Assembly: GCA_021292105.1 (NCBI GenBank)
Contig: CM037872.1
Coordinates: 7,303,291-7,367,290, forward strand
Source: Anadara kagoshimensis
Taxonomy: Eukaryota > Mollusca > Bivalvia > Arcoida > Arcidae
Reading direction: 5' to 3'
Length of the DNA stretch: 64,000 nt
Below, piece by piece: positions 35,901-41,280 of the stretch; position 1 is the first letter of the stretch; each line of letters opens with the position of its first letter. The notes beneath the pieces are model-generated. The model saw only the letters and a list, made by a program, of their open reading frames with translations. It was not told the origin of the DNA and ran no database searches. Made by a program: the position numbers and the translations under genes.

Positions 35901-37988
35901 ATCAGGTTCTAGAGCGCATTGGTGGCCAGTGTTTTGATTCTTTGTTCAAGTAGCATGTCAAACATCTTGGACATATTATAAAAATCATACTAAATGTCAA
36001 GAGTGTCAATTTGTCAGTTTTCAATGTTTTTAATTTGTGTTTGCATTGTGATTTAGACATTGGATTGCTTCTTTAATTTTGATGTGCAAAACAAATACAG
36101 TCCAACCTGCTTTAAAGGCCACCTCGACATAAGGACCACCTGCTTATAAGGCCAGTAGAATTGTATCTCAATTGTTCTTTATTAATATTTTTTGAACCTG
36201 TATATAAAGGTCACCTGCCCATAAAGGCCACTTTTACTGGTTCCCTTTGGTGGCCTTTATAGATAGGTTTGACTGTAGCCATTCTAATTTTCGTATTGCC
36301 TATTGTCCTGATGATTATAGTAGAGGCCGCGGTGGCCTAATGGATAAGACGTCAATCTACAAATCCAGGGTCTCTCACCACTGTGAGTTCGAACCCCTCT
36401 CACACTACATGTGGCTAAGTGAATTTTCCTTGCCGTTGGCCTTTACTGGTTCACCTGGTATCCGTATAATGTGACTGGGGGAGTGGTACGCTTGTCTGCG
36501 GCGTACTGACTCTGTGAGATAGCACGTTAAAGTCGCCCTAAGTGCGCTAGTACAAGACAGACCATAAAAACACACTGGCACTTCATATGCATACAAAAAT
36601 TGTTCATAGATTAATCAATAGAGAATAATAAAATATTTCTCGTAGCGAATAGCTAAAAAATTGCTGGTGCGATATTAAGCAACATCAATCACCAACCAAC
36701 CAATTGATGATTATAGTAGATAGATTTTTATTTTTATTTGCTTATGTTTTTATTTATATAAAACTGTATTTTGTTTTACCCTAAATATATGCATTCATGT
36801 ATAGCATGTTTCAAACATAATTTTGACATTTCAACATAATTTGTCATTTTCAAAGTTTTTACTTTGATTTGGGATTGTGATTTAGGAATTGATAAGTATC
36901 CTTTTGCATTTTTAATTATTTCCAGATCAAATCAGGTCAATCAGAAAGATGTCGCTAGCAAAGATATATTGTAAAAACTTTGAAATAAAAACCATACAGT
37001 GTAACGTGTTTAAGTTAAGTGAACGGTAAGTTTCTATTGAAGTATTATTAATAATAATAATTGCAAGTGGGGTATTGGGTGTTTACGCCCAAATGAATTT
37101 TTTTTCCACATATATGGAGGCGTTCAGCTCCGAGATGGTGGAAAAATAATAGTGCAACAAAAAATCGACCTACGGTCAGCAAAATGATATACTTATCCAA
37201 CTAAGATTTGTTTCTAGTTGGATTTGAACCAAAGCGATGGATGTGAGGTGATCCGTAAACAAGCGCGTTATACCACTCGGCTACACTTATTATGAAAAGG
37301 AGAACTATTATTGTATATACACACTACCCGTATGTGGGAGGTCGGGGTTTGTATCCTAGTCGGGTCTGGTCATGACTTGAAAACATGTAGTGACCATTTG
37401 TTTACCAGGTACTTGGTATTTAGAAAAGGTACTTCAAAAGAGACCTAAAAGTTATTTATTTTCTTGTATTTGTTGTCACTTGAGACATTAATACGTTTAA
37501 CCAATAATAGGCGAATATAAGTTACATATTATACCAGTTTTAATTTTACAGCACTAGACGGCCGTTTCGGAATACAATTCTTCATCAGTAGTGCTTGGGC
37601 CAAAATTATGAAACCAAAACTTTTTCCAAGATGTTGAAAAGAACCCTGAAAGGACCAAAATACATTTTACATAAATTAGCCAAGGAAATACTTTGCAAGA
37701 GGGAGTTTCAAAAATATTTTTTTCTGACAATGTATGTAATGTTTATGAAGGGAACATTTCCAAGATGTTGAAAAGAAACCCAAAAGGACCAAAATACATT
37801 TTACCAAAATCAGCTAAGGAAATACTTTGCATGAGGGAGTTTCAAAAAAAGTTATTTCAGACAATGTATATAATGTTTTTGAAGGGGGCATTGTTAACAC
37901 ATCTATTCTTACTTTCTTTTACAGAAGCTTTGATCGCGTTTACTGTACACGAATAAGGGACATCGACCTGGCTCCATGGAAGGAATAA
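16890..37988 (+). CDS. Secreted animal haem peroxidase, 14-exon gene (whole span)
   Basis: The gene encodes an animal-type haem peroxidase (the superfamily of peroxinectin, chorion peroxidase, thyroid and myeloperoxidase), which uses H2O2 to oxidise halides, phenols or protein tyrosines outside the cell. Fourteen GT-AG exons join to about 2036 coding bases (about 678 residues), a usual length for invertebrate single-domain peroxidases. In order: signal peptide (1-24), pro-region (25-85), C..RTADGSCNN start of the peroxidase domain (about 105), distal GQFLDHD (His about 206), CFPI and FSRS (about 240-255), TSFIDAS calcium loop (about 275), GDRRVNE (catalytic Arg about 334, haem-linking Glu about 337), REHN (about 352), LRFGHSL proximal His (about 440), NIQRGRDHG (about 520), and GDRFFFE (about 606). 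No transmembrane helix or LRR/Ig domain was seen, so it is peroxinectin-like rather than peroxidasin-like. Junction phases agree everywhere except exon 2 to exon 3. The introns are rich in mobile elements. The substrate is unknown; immunity, shell or byssus cross-linking are possible roles. Confidence 0.95.
16983..17256 (-). mobile_element. RT-3'-end repeat copy
   Basis: Nearly consensus copy from 'atcaaaaacaaacatac' through 'tagctagctacacccgccac' to the coding end. It begins 20 bases after the exon 1 donor. Confidence 0.9.
17490..17695 (+). mobile_element. RT-3'-end repeat copy
   Basis: Plus strand, diverged: 'tgtctctg', 'atattagacgtcccatag', 'acacgtggcggatgtaact' and 'acttacccggaggaaattca'. 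In intron 1, opposite in direction to the copy at 16983. Confidence 0.78.
18103..18331. mobile_element. MITE-2 copy
   Basis: Left 'aggcaaacagcattgacctg' and right 'gacaggtcatcgtttagcta' are inverted ends. Inside are 'aggagggtccacccta' and 'catgggtagtagtag'. Other copies: 50942, 53653 and 55152. Confidence 0.8.
18360..18474 (+). CDS. Peroxidase exon 2: pro-region
   Basis: Acceptor 'tttcag|g' and donor 'aa|gtaagt' are both strong. Only one frame is open throughout; it begins GRSASEMLQSF and ends IELMQQILQN, a helical segment such as lies in peroxidase pro-regions. It starts in phase 1, agreeing with exon 1, and ends in phase 2, which does not fit the frame read in exon 3. The acceptor lies 29 bases after the end of a MITE-2 copy (18103-18331). 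Confidence 0.7.
18715..18885 (+). mobile_element. RT-3'-end repeat copy
   Basis: Plus strand 3'UTR part in intron 2, with 'catggcgggtgtagctagct' and 'catggtggaagtt'. A short coding-end piece lies at 18517-18556. Confidence 0.75.
19124..19186 (+). CDS. Peroxidase exon 3 (tentative): pro-region
   Basis: Between 'tttttgcag' and a weak donor 'aaa|gtgatt' the phase-0 frame reads KILNRHDIGTTRHQADLRTDK. It runs in phase 0 into exon 4, whose product continues STIVDFDC. The frame carried over from exon 2 (phase 2) would hit a TGA after two codons. So either one base is missing or extra here, or another splice pattern is used. The peptide suits a pro-region just before the first conserved cysteine. 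Confidence 0.5.
19207..19274 (+). repeat. (ATTT)n microsatellite forming the exon 4 polypyrimidine tract
   Basis: Repeated 'ttatt/tttatt' units run straight into the exon 4 acceptor at 19275-19276. Confidence 0.88.
19277..19493 (+). CDS. Peroxidase exon 4: N-terminal part of the peroxidase domain
   Basis: The acceptor 'attttag|tcc' sits at the end of an (ATTT)n tract and the donor is 'gatc|gtaagg'; phase 0 in, phase 1 out. The product begins STIVDFDCQDWAEW, contains FRTADGSCNNLQNP and ends LLPVYGD. The F/Y-R-T-x-D-G-x-C-N-N motif marks the start of the animal peroxidase domain. The last part of this exon and its donor are repeated twice downstream (see 19561 and 19838). Confidence 0.93.
19561..19704 (+). 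pseudogene. Duplicated 3' part of exon 4, copy 2 (donor destroyed)
   Basis: Bases 19561-19646 repeat the last part of exon 4 (from about 19409), followed by the same intron sequence. The splice donor has become 'gatcttaagg', with GT lost, so this copy cannot splice like the parent exon. No acceptor precedes it. The copy is broken off at about 19705 by a tRNA-like SINE fragment. Confidence 0.85.
19705..19759 (+). mobile_element. SINE-A fragment between exon 4 copies
   Basis: Bases here match the tRNA-like head of SINE-A: 'gatagctcagttggatagag' (box A) and 'gtgctcgctccgtaggtggg'. The rest of the SINE is absent. Duplicated intron sequence resumes directly at 19760. Confidence 0.75.
19760..19935 (+). 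pseudogene. Duplicated 3' part of exon 4, copy 3 (frame and donor intact)
   Basis: Bases 19760-19837 repeat the intron after exon 4, and 19838-19923 repeat the exon end again. The frame is open (CNNLQNPTWGQSFRP, then FLSPLYGD) and the donor 'gatc|gtaaga' is intact. I see no acceptor in front of it, so it is probably a dead copy. Its changes (LSPLYGD against LLPVYGD) keep the frame. Use as an alternative exon is possible but unsupported. Confidence 0.75.
20370..20640. mobile_element. MITE-4 nested in MITE-3 (intron 4)
   Basis: Bases 20411-20603 run from 'ttgacggatagccggccac' to 'gggcgtggcttgcatccgtcaa', inverted ends. The flank on the right ('cgttagtttagtgttatact') is the MITE-3 end. The same nesting occurs at 61756. 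Confidence 0.7.
20801..20980 (+). CDS. Peroxidase exon 5: distal haem side
   Basis: Acceptor 'tttttaag|ag', donor 'ccaag|gtatgc', phase 1 to phase 1. Product: QITTPRTK, then GGDLPSPRLISN, then GQFLDHDLILTPTVQ. The His of DHD (codon 20950-20952) is the distal haem histidine. The preceding Asp is the usual haem-ester residue and the following Asp a calcium ligand; the Gln of GQF is the conserved halide-site residue. MITE-1 begins about 7 bases after the donor. Confidence 0.96.
20988..21168. mobile_element. MITE-1 copy beside the exon 5 donor
   Basis: Begins 'acagtaaaacccgtctataa' and ends 'taagacaggttggactgta'. Its first base is about intron position 7, directly after the donor hexamer. Confidence 0.85.
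22540..22790 (+). mobile_element. LINE ORF2 C-terminal fragment in intron 5
   Basis: One frame begins HWEWIGHTIKTPANNITKL and later frames read DGLTSTWSERHTVRKL. W-I-G-H-T-x-R/K is the usual end region of endonuclease/reverse-transcriptase LINE proteins. Stops and frameshifts show decay. It is downstream of the part of the same kind of protein found at 63868-64000. Confidence 0.65.
23130..23940 (-). pseudogene. Decayed multicopy gene, A-D-I-R-I-V-L motif
   Basis: On the minus strand, pieces of frame read NSYTDCICIILSS, ISELLKHELFPVSL and, further on, KDADIRIVLHSVDAYTQGNK and RTVVVCRDTDD. The order and motifs agree with the remnants in the fold-back at 1-3255. At least four stops and frame changes are present. 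It lies antisense in intron 5. Confidence 0.5.
24244..24542 (-). mobile_element. SINE-A copy
   Basis: Near full-length, minus strand: tail 'tatcaagacgtcaccagcta', body 'cgtgactttcgttac', head complement 'gtgagcgctataccaatcga'. Intron 5. Confidence 0.85.
25464..25770 (+). mobile_element. SINE-A copy ending 44 bases before exon 6
   Basis: Plus strand: 'ctgcggtagatcagttgg', 'tgggtagtgactcttctttc', 'tgctgtataatgccatcaac', 'gctggcgacatctcgatata' and tail 'gggacgttaaacaccatcgc'. Confidence 0.88.
25815..25857 (+). CDS. Peroxidase exon 6: short CC-containing exon
   Basis: Acceptor 'gtttcag|ct', donor 'cacc|gtaagt', phase 1 to phase 2. The 14-codon product AANGRPLSCCVPNP keeps the double cysteine that follows the distal histidine region in animal peroxidases. 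It lies 44 bases after the end of a SINE-A copy, and its intron opens into a (CT)n(GT)n tract. Confidence 0.92.
25870..25922 (+). repeat. (CT)n(GT)n microsatellite
   Basis: Compound dinucleotide tract starting about 13 bases after the exon 6 donor. Confidence 0.92.
26218..27277. repeat. Fold-back of palindromic 'ggcgttataacgcc' repeats (intron 6)
   Basis: Bases 26218-26450 and 27005-27277 are inverted copies. Each begins or ends with 'tacgaaagcctattaagctc' and contains about ten repeats of 'aaaggcgttataacgccttt' variants, themselves palindromic, alternating with 'ttcgcgttat/attacgcg'. The loop (26460-27000) carries poly-C and (GT)n. Confidence 0.9.
26491..26579 (+). repeat. Poly-C run and (GT)n microsatellite
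   Basis: About 17 C at 26491-26508, and (GT)n of about 24 units at 26530-26579, in the loop of the fold-back. Confidence 0.92.
27377..27483 (+). CDS. Peroxidase exon 7: CFPI / FSRS segment
   Basis: Acceptor 'taaacag|aa', donor 'acctg|gtaagt', phase 2 to phase 1. Product TDCFPISIPPGDPFFKTTC, then MTFSRSSPVFNDPCKP. CFPI, the DPFF stretch and F.RS.P are standard landmarks of the family, and the cysteines pair in known structures. Confidence 0.96.
27570..27842 (+). mobile_element. RT-3'-end repeat copy
   Basis: Plus strand: 'gatgtctctgtgtccaggat', 'gcgggtgtagctagctaaag' and terminus 'agtatgtttgtg'. Starts about 90 bases after the exon 7 donor. Confidence 0.88.
28441..28980 (+). repeat. Minisatellite, 24 copies of 'gcttaccggtggttttcag'
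   Basis: Twenty-four near-identical units in three lengths (about 20, 22 and 24) that differ only in the joint ('c', 'ttt' or 'cgttt' before 'gcttacc'). A few point changes (units 2, 13, 15). All three plus-strand frames happen to stay open, giving LTGGFQ, LPVVFS and AYRWFS repeats. Lies in intron 7. Confidence 0.95.
29060..29300 (+). mobile_element. Dispersed 'ttacccccgcc' element
   Basis: Starts 'ttacccccgcctttcgaaga', with 'catcatcattgatagtagat' and 'ggttattgtcctttgaacat' inside. A poly-C version starts at 32683. Related to 4190. Confidence 0.6.
29507..29608 (+). CDS. Peroxidase exon 8: REQ-N and calcium loop
   Basis: Acceptor 'ctgtag|gt', donor 'gaacg|gtaaga', phase 1 to phase 1. Product GTREQTNELTSFIDASNVYG, then STENELQPLRSHQN. 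T-S-F-I-D-A-S matches the calcium-binding loop of mammalian peroxidases (Thr, Phe carbonyl, Asp, Ser). Confidence 0.97.
29738..29972 (+). repeat. (ATT)n microsatellite with 'actaaa' interruptions
   Basis: About 235 bases of 'tta/att' units in intron 8. It gives Leu/Ile or Asn runs in translation, without meaning. Confidence 0.95.
30320..30523 (-). mobile_element. SINE-A copy, partial
   Basis: Minus strand tail and body: 'tatcgagacgacactaatta', 'cagggcaatgtgcaggaagg' and 'agtcactacttttttcaag'. The tRNA head is missing. Ends 94 bases before exon 9. Confidence 0.72.
30618..30710 (+). CDS. Peroxidase exon 9
   Basis: Acceptor 'attccag|ga', donor 'tgcgg|gttagt', phase 1 to phase 1. Product begins GLLKMQNKLLPSAGNGGECV and ends NDFCMHA. 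This matches the G-L-L-K...LLP...C...C segment between the calcium loop and the catalytic arginine. Confidence 0.94.
31138..31470 (+). mobile_element. SINE-A copy ending about 30 bases before exon 10
   Basis: Plus strand, head intact: 'ctgcggtagctcagttggta', 'gtgggttcgagccccgaccg', 'tgggtagtgactattctttc', 'gctggcgacgtctcgatatc' and tail 'acgttaaacaccaattcc'. Confidence 0.92.
31501..31987 (+). CDS. Peroxidase exon 10: catalytic Arg, haem Glu and proximal His
   Basis: Acceptor 'atttccag|gt', donor 'gatcg|gtatgt', phase 1 to phase 2, 487 bases, the largest exon. It holds GDRRVNE (Arg codon 31509-31511; haem-ester Glu 31518-31520), REHN, LNPHWNDERLFQETRKIIGG, YDWLPIIL and LRFGHSL (proximal His codon 31827-31829). 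Val follows the haem Glu where myeloperoxidase has its sulphonium Met. INHIAF replaces the more usual M-H-T-x-F and Cys follows REHN. The last 147 bases and donor are duplicated at 32231. Confidence 0.97.
31988..32230 (+). repeat. Intron part of the duplicated exon 10 unit
   Basis: This start of intron 10 resembles 32376-32525: both contain 'cattata', 'ttttaagggatca', 'cctgtccgtctg' and 'aacatgtg'. With the exon end it forms a tandem unit of about 390 bases (31841-32230 and 32231-32525). Its start also carries the 'ttataccctccccc' motif found in the dispersed element at 4190 and 29060. Confidence 0.8.
32231..32525 (+). pseudogene. Duplicated end of exon 10 with in-frame stop
   Basis: From 'gccaaaacaaggattaactt' to the donor 'gatcg|gtatgt' at 32376 the sequence copies exon 10 from about 31841, an offset of about 390. 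In the parent frame there is an early TAA (about 32258), and small indels occur before the donor. It cannot replace the parent exon end. Confidence 0.88.
33275..33500 (+). mobile_element. RT-3'-end repeat copy abutting exon 11
   Basis: Plus strand: 'tagttgacgtcccataattc', 'gcgggtgtagctagctaaaa' and terminus 'agtatgtttgttttt' at about 33497. The exon 11 acceptor is 20 bases further. Confidence 0.9.
33519..33740 (+). CDS. Peroxidase exon 11: NIQRGRDHG signature
   Basis: Acceptor 'gtttttag|g', donor 'cacac|gtaatt', phase 2 to phase 2. Product includes FTDNITSFDLGALNIQRGRD, HGLPPYTAFRRFCGF and ALLEQAY. N-I-Q-R-G-R-D-H-G is the most conserved stretch of the family and its Asn hydrogen-bonds the proximal histidine. 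The acceptor lies about 20 bases after the 3' end of an RT-3'-end repeat. Confidence 0.98.
34091..34423 (-). mobile_element. SINE-A copy
   Basis: Minus strand, full-length: tail 'gttgagtaatggtgttttac', body 'cacgaaacctcgtttatttc', head complement 'cgagtactttaccaactgtg'. Intron 11. Confidence 0.87.
34751..35121 (+). mobile_element. SINE-A copy with 14-base target duplication
   Basis: The element 34765-35107 is flanked by the direct repeat 'atttcgcatcttaa' (34751-34764 and 35108-35121). Head 'cactgcggtagcaaagttga', box B 'gtgggttcgatcccc', tail 'gggacgttaaacaccattac'. The intact duplication marks it as a fairly recent insertion, in intron 11. Confidence 0.95.
35237..35406 (+). CDS. Peroxidase exon 12: DDIDL / GDRFFFE
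   Basis: Acceptor 'cattttag|a', donor 'agatg|gtaaga', phase 2 to phase 1. Product: HPDDIDLYPGALSEIPLPGS, then LLGPTFSCLLAKQF, then YGDRFFFEH. All are standard C-terminal domain motifs (DDIDL..G..SE, LGPTF.CL, GDRF..E). Confidence 0.97.
35417..35678. mobile_element. Palindromic MITE with 'tactgtaaa' ends
   Basis: Left 'atactgtaaatgtatttatt' and right 'aaatacgtttacagtac' are inverted. The 50-base block with 'tcgcggtgtactaat' is tandemly doubled on the left (35424-35475 and 35476-35525). Starts 10 bases after the exon 12 donor. Confidence 0.75.
36096..36277. mobile_element. MITE-1 copy
   Basis: 'tacagtccaacctgctttaa' to 'agataggtttgactgta', 182 bases, flanked by TA. Intron 12. Confidence 0.9.
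36309..36720 (+). mobile_element. SINE-B copy with 16-base target duplication
   Basis: The element 36325-36704 is flanked by 'tgatgattatagtaga' (36309-36324 and 36705-36720), exact. Its tRNA-like head has 'gtggcctaatggataagac' (box A) and 'gagttcgaacccc' (box B). The tail ends in 'caatcaccaaccaaccaa'. A second copy is at 45391. Confidence 0.95.
36842..36906 (+). mobile_element. RT-3'-end fragment abutting exon 13
   Basis: 'caaagtttttactttgattt', 'gggattgtgattta' and 'gataagtatcctttt' are the last 65 bases of the RT-3'-end family. The exon 13 acceptor follows 20 bases later. Confidence 0.68.
36926..37025 (+). CDS. Peroxidase exon 13
   Basis: Acceptor 'atttccag|at', donor 'gaacg|gtaagt', phase 1 to phase 2. 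Product DQIRSIRKMSLAKIYCKNFE and then IKTIQCNVF matches the family's Q-L-x-x-I-R-K-x-S-L-A-R-x-x-C segment near the C-terminus. A short RT-3'-end fragment ends about 20 bases before the acceptor. Confidence 0.95.
37195..37290 (-). mobile_element. tRNA-like SINE fragment
   Basis: The minus strand shows 'gtagccgagtggtataacgc' (box A) and 'tttggttcaaatcc' (box B), as in a Ser/Leu-type tRNA, with too many mismatched arms to be a gene. Intron 13. Confidence 0.55.
37318..37450 (+). mobile_element. SINE-A fragment
   Basis: 'gtatgtgggaggtcggggtt', 'gtcgggtctggtcatgactt' and 'tagtgaccatttgtttacca'. Headless and diverged. Intron 13. Confidence 0.6.
37530..37890 (-). repeat. Dispersed repeat with internal tandem duplication before exon 14
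   Basis: The unit 37627-37757 is repeated at 37762-37885: both contain 'aagatgttgaaaagaa', 'aggaccaaaatacattttac', 'aaggaaatactttgca' and 'gagggagtttcaaaaa'. The left part (37530-37620) is the reverse of the repeat at 4040. The duplication ends about 35 bases before the exon 14 acceptor. Confidence 0.8.
37925..37988 (+). CDS. Peroxidase exon 14: C-terminus and stop
   Basis: Acceptor 'tctttta cag|a', phase 2 in, TAA at 37986-37988. Product SFDRVYCTRIRDIDLAPWKE ends with the usual C-x-x-I-x-x-x-D-L-x-x-W. No membrane anchor follows, so the enzyme should be released. No unambiguous AATAAA was found within the next few hundred bases. Confidence 0.93.
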
Positions 37989-39520
37989 TTCTAGAATTGT
38001 CCATATGTTACAAGTATGAGCAGAAAGTATGGTAAAACTATATCCAATCTGACACTCAATGAATAGTGTTGATAAACAATTTCAATTTTTAAGTGTTTTT
38101 AAAATGACATATTTTATAAATGTATTATATCTCTATGTGAAATTACAACTATGAACAGATGCATGGTATGCCTAATGTCAAGCTGGCACATCAGTCAATA
38201 GTGTTGACACCAGACAATTTTAACTTATTAAGTTTATAATTAGATATATTTCTATATGTGTTATAGCAAATGATTCATACGGGATTATAGAGTCTAATGC
38301 GTGACTTGGATACCTGATTTTTCCTTTTTCTACAAATATCTTGACACTTACCAGTGAGTGTTGATATCGGACAAGTTCAGTTTTCAAGTGTTTTAAATGA
38401 TTTTTTATAATCATTGTAGCATATTATTATAGAAATTAAATTAGTTTTTCATTTAGTTCTGTAAGTATAAAAGAATTAGACATTTTGCACACTGAATAAT
38501 TCGAGTAGCGAAATATGTTACATGTGCAAATTGTCCAATTCTTTCATACATCCAGAACAAAAAAAAAATTTAATTTTCATTTCTTATAATTCAATTTATA
38601 GAAATTTGTCAACAACAAATCATTAATTTTAACGACAATATAGTAGCATGTAAAAATTCGCATCGATATTCAAATGCCTCGTCCATATTAAGATGACGAC
38701 ACTAAGAGTCAATCCATTCTTGTAAACATAACAGAAAAGATCTGGCCAATTAAAGTGTTTGAAACAAAGGAACAATGAATAATTTTATATTGACTTATTT
38801 TCTTACAGTAGTATTCATATTACCTTATACATTTCAATCAGTGAACTGGATTTTTCTAACAATATTATTTAATTTGTCATATAGATACCGATCCGTGAAC
38901 TAGATTTGTCTTATAACTACATTGTTGTTTAACAATATAACTCCTAGTTGCTGACATCAGACATCAAATGCTGCATTTTTCATATTTTCAAAGAAGTCAA
39001 AACTTTGTATAGAGAGAAAGCGCTAGATTTCAGAGATGCCACATGTGTAAAGCCAATGATATTTAGTAAGATAGATCTTAATTTTTGCAGATCGGATTCA
39101 AATCCTAAATCATTTTCTAAGCTTATTTAGATAAAATGGATTCAAAAATTTTTTGACCAGAATTATTCAAATATATTCAAGGCCTGATGACCACATGTCA
39201 CGGTTTTTTATTCGTTTTAATACACGCATGACAATGTACCCAAAAAGTGGATACGCCATTTGTTCACCCTATTCATCCCTCGGGTATCTTGCATCGAGTT
39301 CTACGCATGCATCCATCACATCAGATATGCACAAAAAAAACAGTGAAGGAATATTCGACGTATTTGAATAACTTCGAGACTAAATATTCACTGTTTTAAA
39401 TGTTTTATGCCAACTACTTTTTAAGTAAATGAAACACCGGCAAAACGTGAATGTATTCAGGTAAATAAAATAGCATTTACAAATATGAAATTACACTATA
39501 CATGTGCTTTTAAATAAAAT
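37989..39520. other. Region after the peroxidase gene; 3'UTR extent unclear
   Basis: No further coding sequence is supported. It contains a hairpin MITE (38410-38600, with its flank to 38780). Short open frames at 38948 and 39153 show no family resemblance. Confidence 0.55.
38410..38600. mobile_element. Hairpin MITE copy
   Basis: 'aaattagtttttcatttagt', 'gtaagtataaaagaattaga' and 'cattttgcac' on the left return inverted as 'gtgcaaattgtccaattctt' and 'aaatttaattttcatttctt'. Homologous to 51222. Confidence 0.78.
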
Positions 39521-39525
39521 GTTGT

Positions 39526-40115
39526 AATCAAAACAAACATACTAGTTCATATCCGAATTACAATCTAGAAGCAAAGTAAAAACTTTGGAACTGACAAGTT
39601 AGTTTATACACGTGAACTTCCACCAGGGAACTGAGACCGGGTGCTCCGGAAGTGTAAGCACCCCCTGTTTAGCTAGCTACACCCGCAAATAAGAAATTCT
39701 TTAGAACCAAACATTACATTTTAATCATATCTATCTCTAAAGCGTTGCCATGTGAGTATAACATCGAGAAAGCAACTTTATTCCCCGAGTGCTTTGCGAA
39801 AGAACAGTTAATACCCACTTTCATGTCTTGAGCCAGACCCGGTTGGGTGTCGAACCCAAAACCTCCCACATACGGAGCGAGCACTCTACAAGCTACAAAT
39901 GTGGTTTAAATTGTAGGAACTAATACTCTCAATAGTAAAGTTTAATTAAAATAAAGTTTACAAAAATGTGAACTTCCACGAAGTTTATTGGAAACGTTCT
40001 AGAAAGTGAGGTCGGATGACCCGGAAGAGTAAGCAATTCCTTTTTATCTAGCCATGTTTGAAGTAGAACTAATAGTGGATGGAACGTGGAACTAAGAGAC
40101 GATGGAAAACAAAGA
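39526..40115 (-). mobile_element. Two RT-3'-end copies with a SINE-A fragment between
   Basis: Minus-strand copies at 39526-39690 and 39945-40115 (the second diverged). Between them, 39775-39905 is a headed SINE-A fragment ('gcgagcactctacaagctac', 'cccggttgggtgtcgaaccc'). Confidence 0.75.
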
Positions 40116-40312
40116 AACGATATAGGAGAAGATCAGATGACATATTGTGTATTCTCAAAAATTCTAAGAATTACTGGAACATCTTGCTTCTTATACTTAT
40201 CTCATGTAAAGAGTATAAAAACATTTGATTTTTCTACACTATACACCACTTTCCCTTATTCTTAATCGAAACAAGGTCTTAATGAAATGATTCACTTGTC
40301 ATTCTTTTTACA

Positions 40313-41280
40313 AAAAACGGTAAACCAAGATACAAATATCTGGTGCTGAACAGGGATTCTGGTTATTTTGTCAAGCATCATACGGATTCCAAACAAAAAT
40401 ATACTGAAGATACCATCAACAAAATGTTGGAGTTTTTGATAGATAACATTTCGTTGTGTTTGGTAATATAGTTTTTCAGCAAAAAATCGGTATACCAATT
40501 GGTAAAAACTGTGCACCATTGCTTGCTGATTTGTGTCTTTATTCTTTTGAAGCAGAAGAAGAGAAGACTGTCACCAAATTATTCAACTCAACATACAGAT
40601 ATATAGTTGACCTTCTGTCTCTTTACAATCCTTAATTTGAAGACTATGTGAATGTCATCTATCCTAATGAGTTTGATATAAAAGACACGACTGATTCCTC
40701 AAAATCAGCTTCATATTTAGATTTATACCTGAATTATGACGCAAACGAAAGGCTACATTTGAAACTTTATGACAAACGTAATTACTTCAATTTTTCTATT
40801 GTCGGCTTTCCTTTTCTATGCAGCAATATACCTGCTTCTCCTGCTTATGAGGATTTGTTTCTACAGGGACTTTGTACAACCAACCACGCTGCTTGCAAAT
40901 AAATTGTTGTATATTGAAAGCCTAGGTTTATCAAGGCCCTCAAAAAGTTCTATGACCGTCATCACAGTATTGTTAATAAGTTTGATGTTTCTGTGTCCAG
41001 GATTGCCGTGGATATATTTGACGTCCCATAGTTCCATGTTCCTTTCACACACTTTTTATTACACGCATGGCGGGTGTAGCTAGCTAAACAAGAGGTGCTT
41101 ACCCTTCCAGAGCACCCGGCCTCACTTCCCTGGTGAAAATTTACGTGTCTGATGGAAGTTCACGTGTCTAACCTAACTTGTCAGTTCCAAAGTTGTTGCT
41201 TTGCTTCTGGACTGTGATTCGGACAAGGATTAGCATATTTGTTTTTGATTAGTATGTTTGTTTTTGATTTTATCGTCAGA
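40313..41280 (+). mobile_element. Retroelement copy with partial reverse transcriptase and 3'UTR
   Basis: The longest copy of the RT-3'-end family. Frames in order read NGKPRYKYLVLNRDSGYFVK, TINKMLEFLIDNI, (frameshift) FGNIVFQQKIGIPIGKNCAP, LLADLCLYSFEAE, RYIVDLLSLYNP (stop), SASYLDLYLNYD, FNFSIVGFPFLCSNIPASPA and KPRFIKALKKFYDRHHSIVN to VDIFDVP and a stop near 41030. GIPIG.NCAPLLADL.LYS.E and Y-I-x-D are RT palm motifs; YIVD here replaces the usual YIDD. About 250 bases of 3'UTR follow. It is possibly Penelope-like, but the class is not settled. It is dead through a frameshift, a stop and an internal deletion. Confidence 0.85.
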
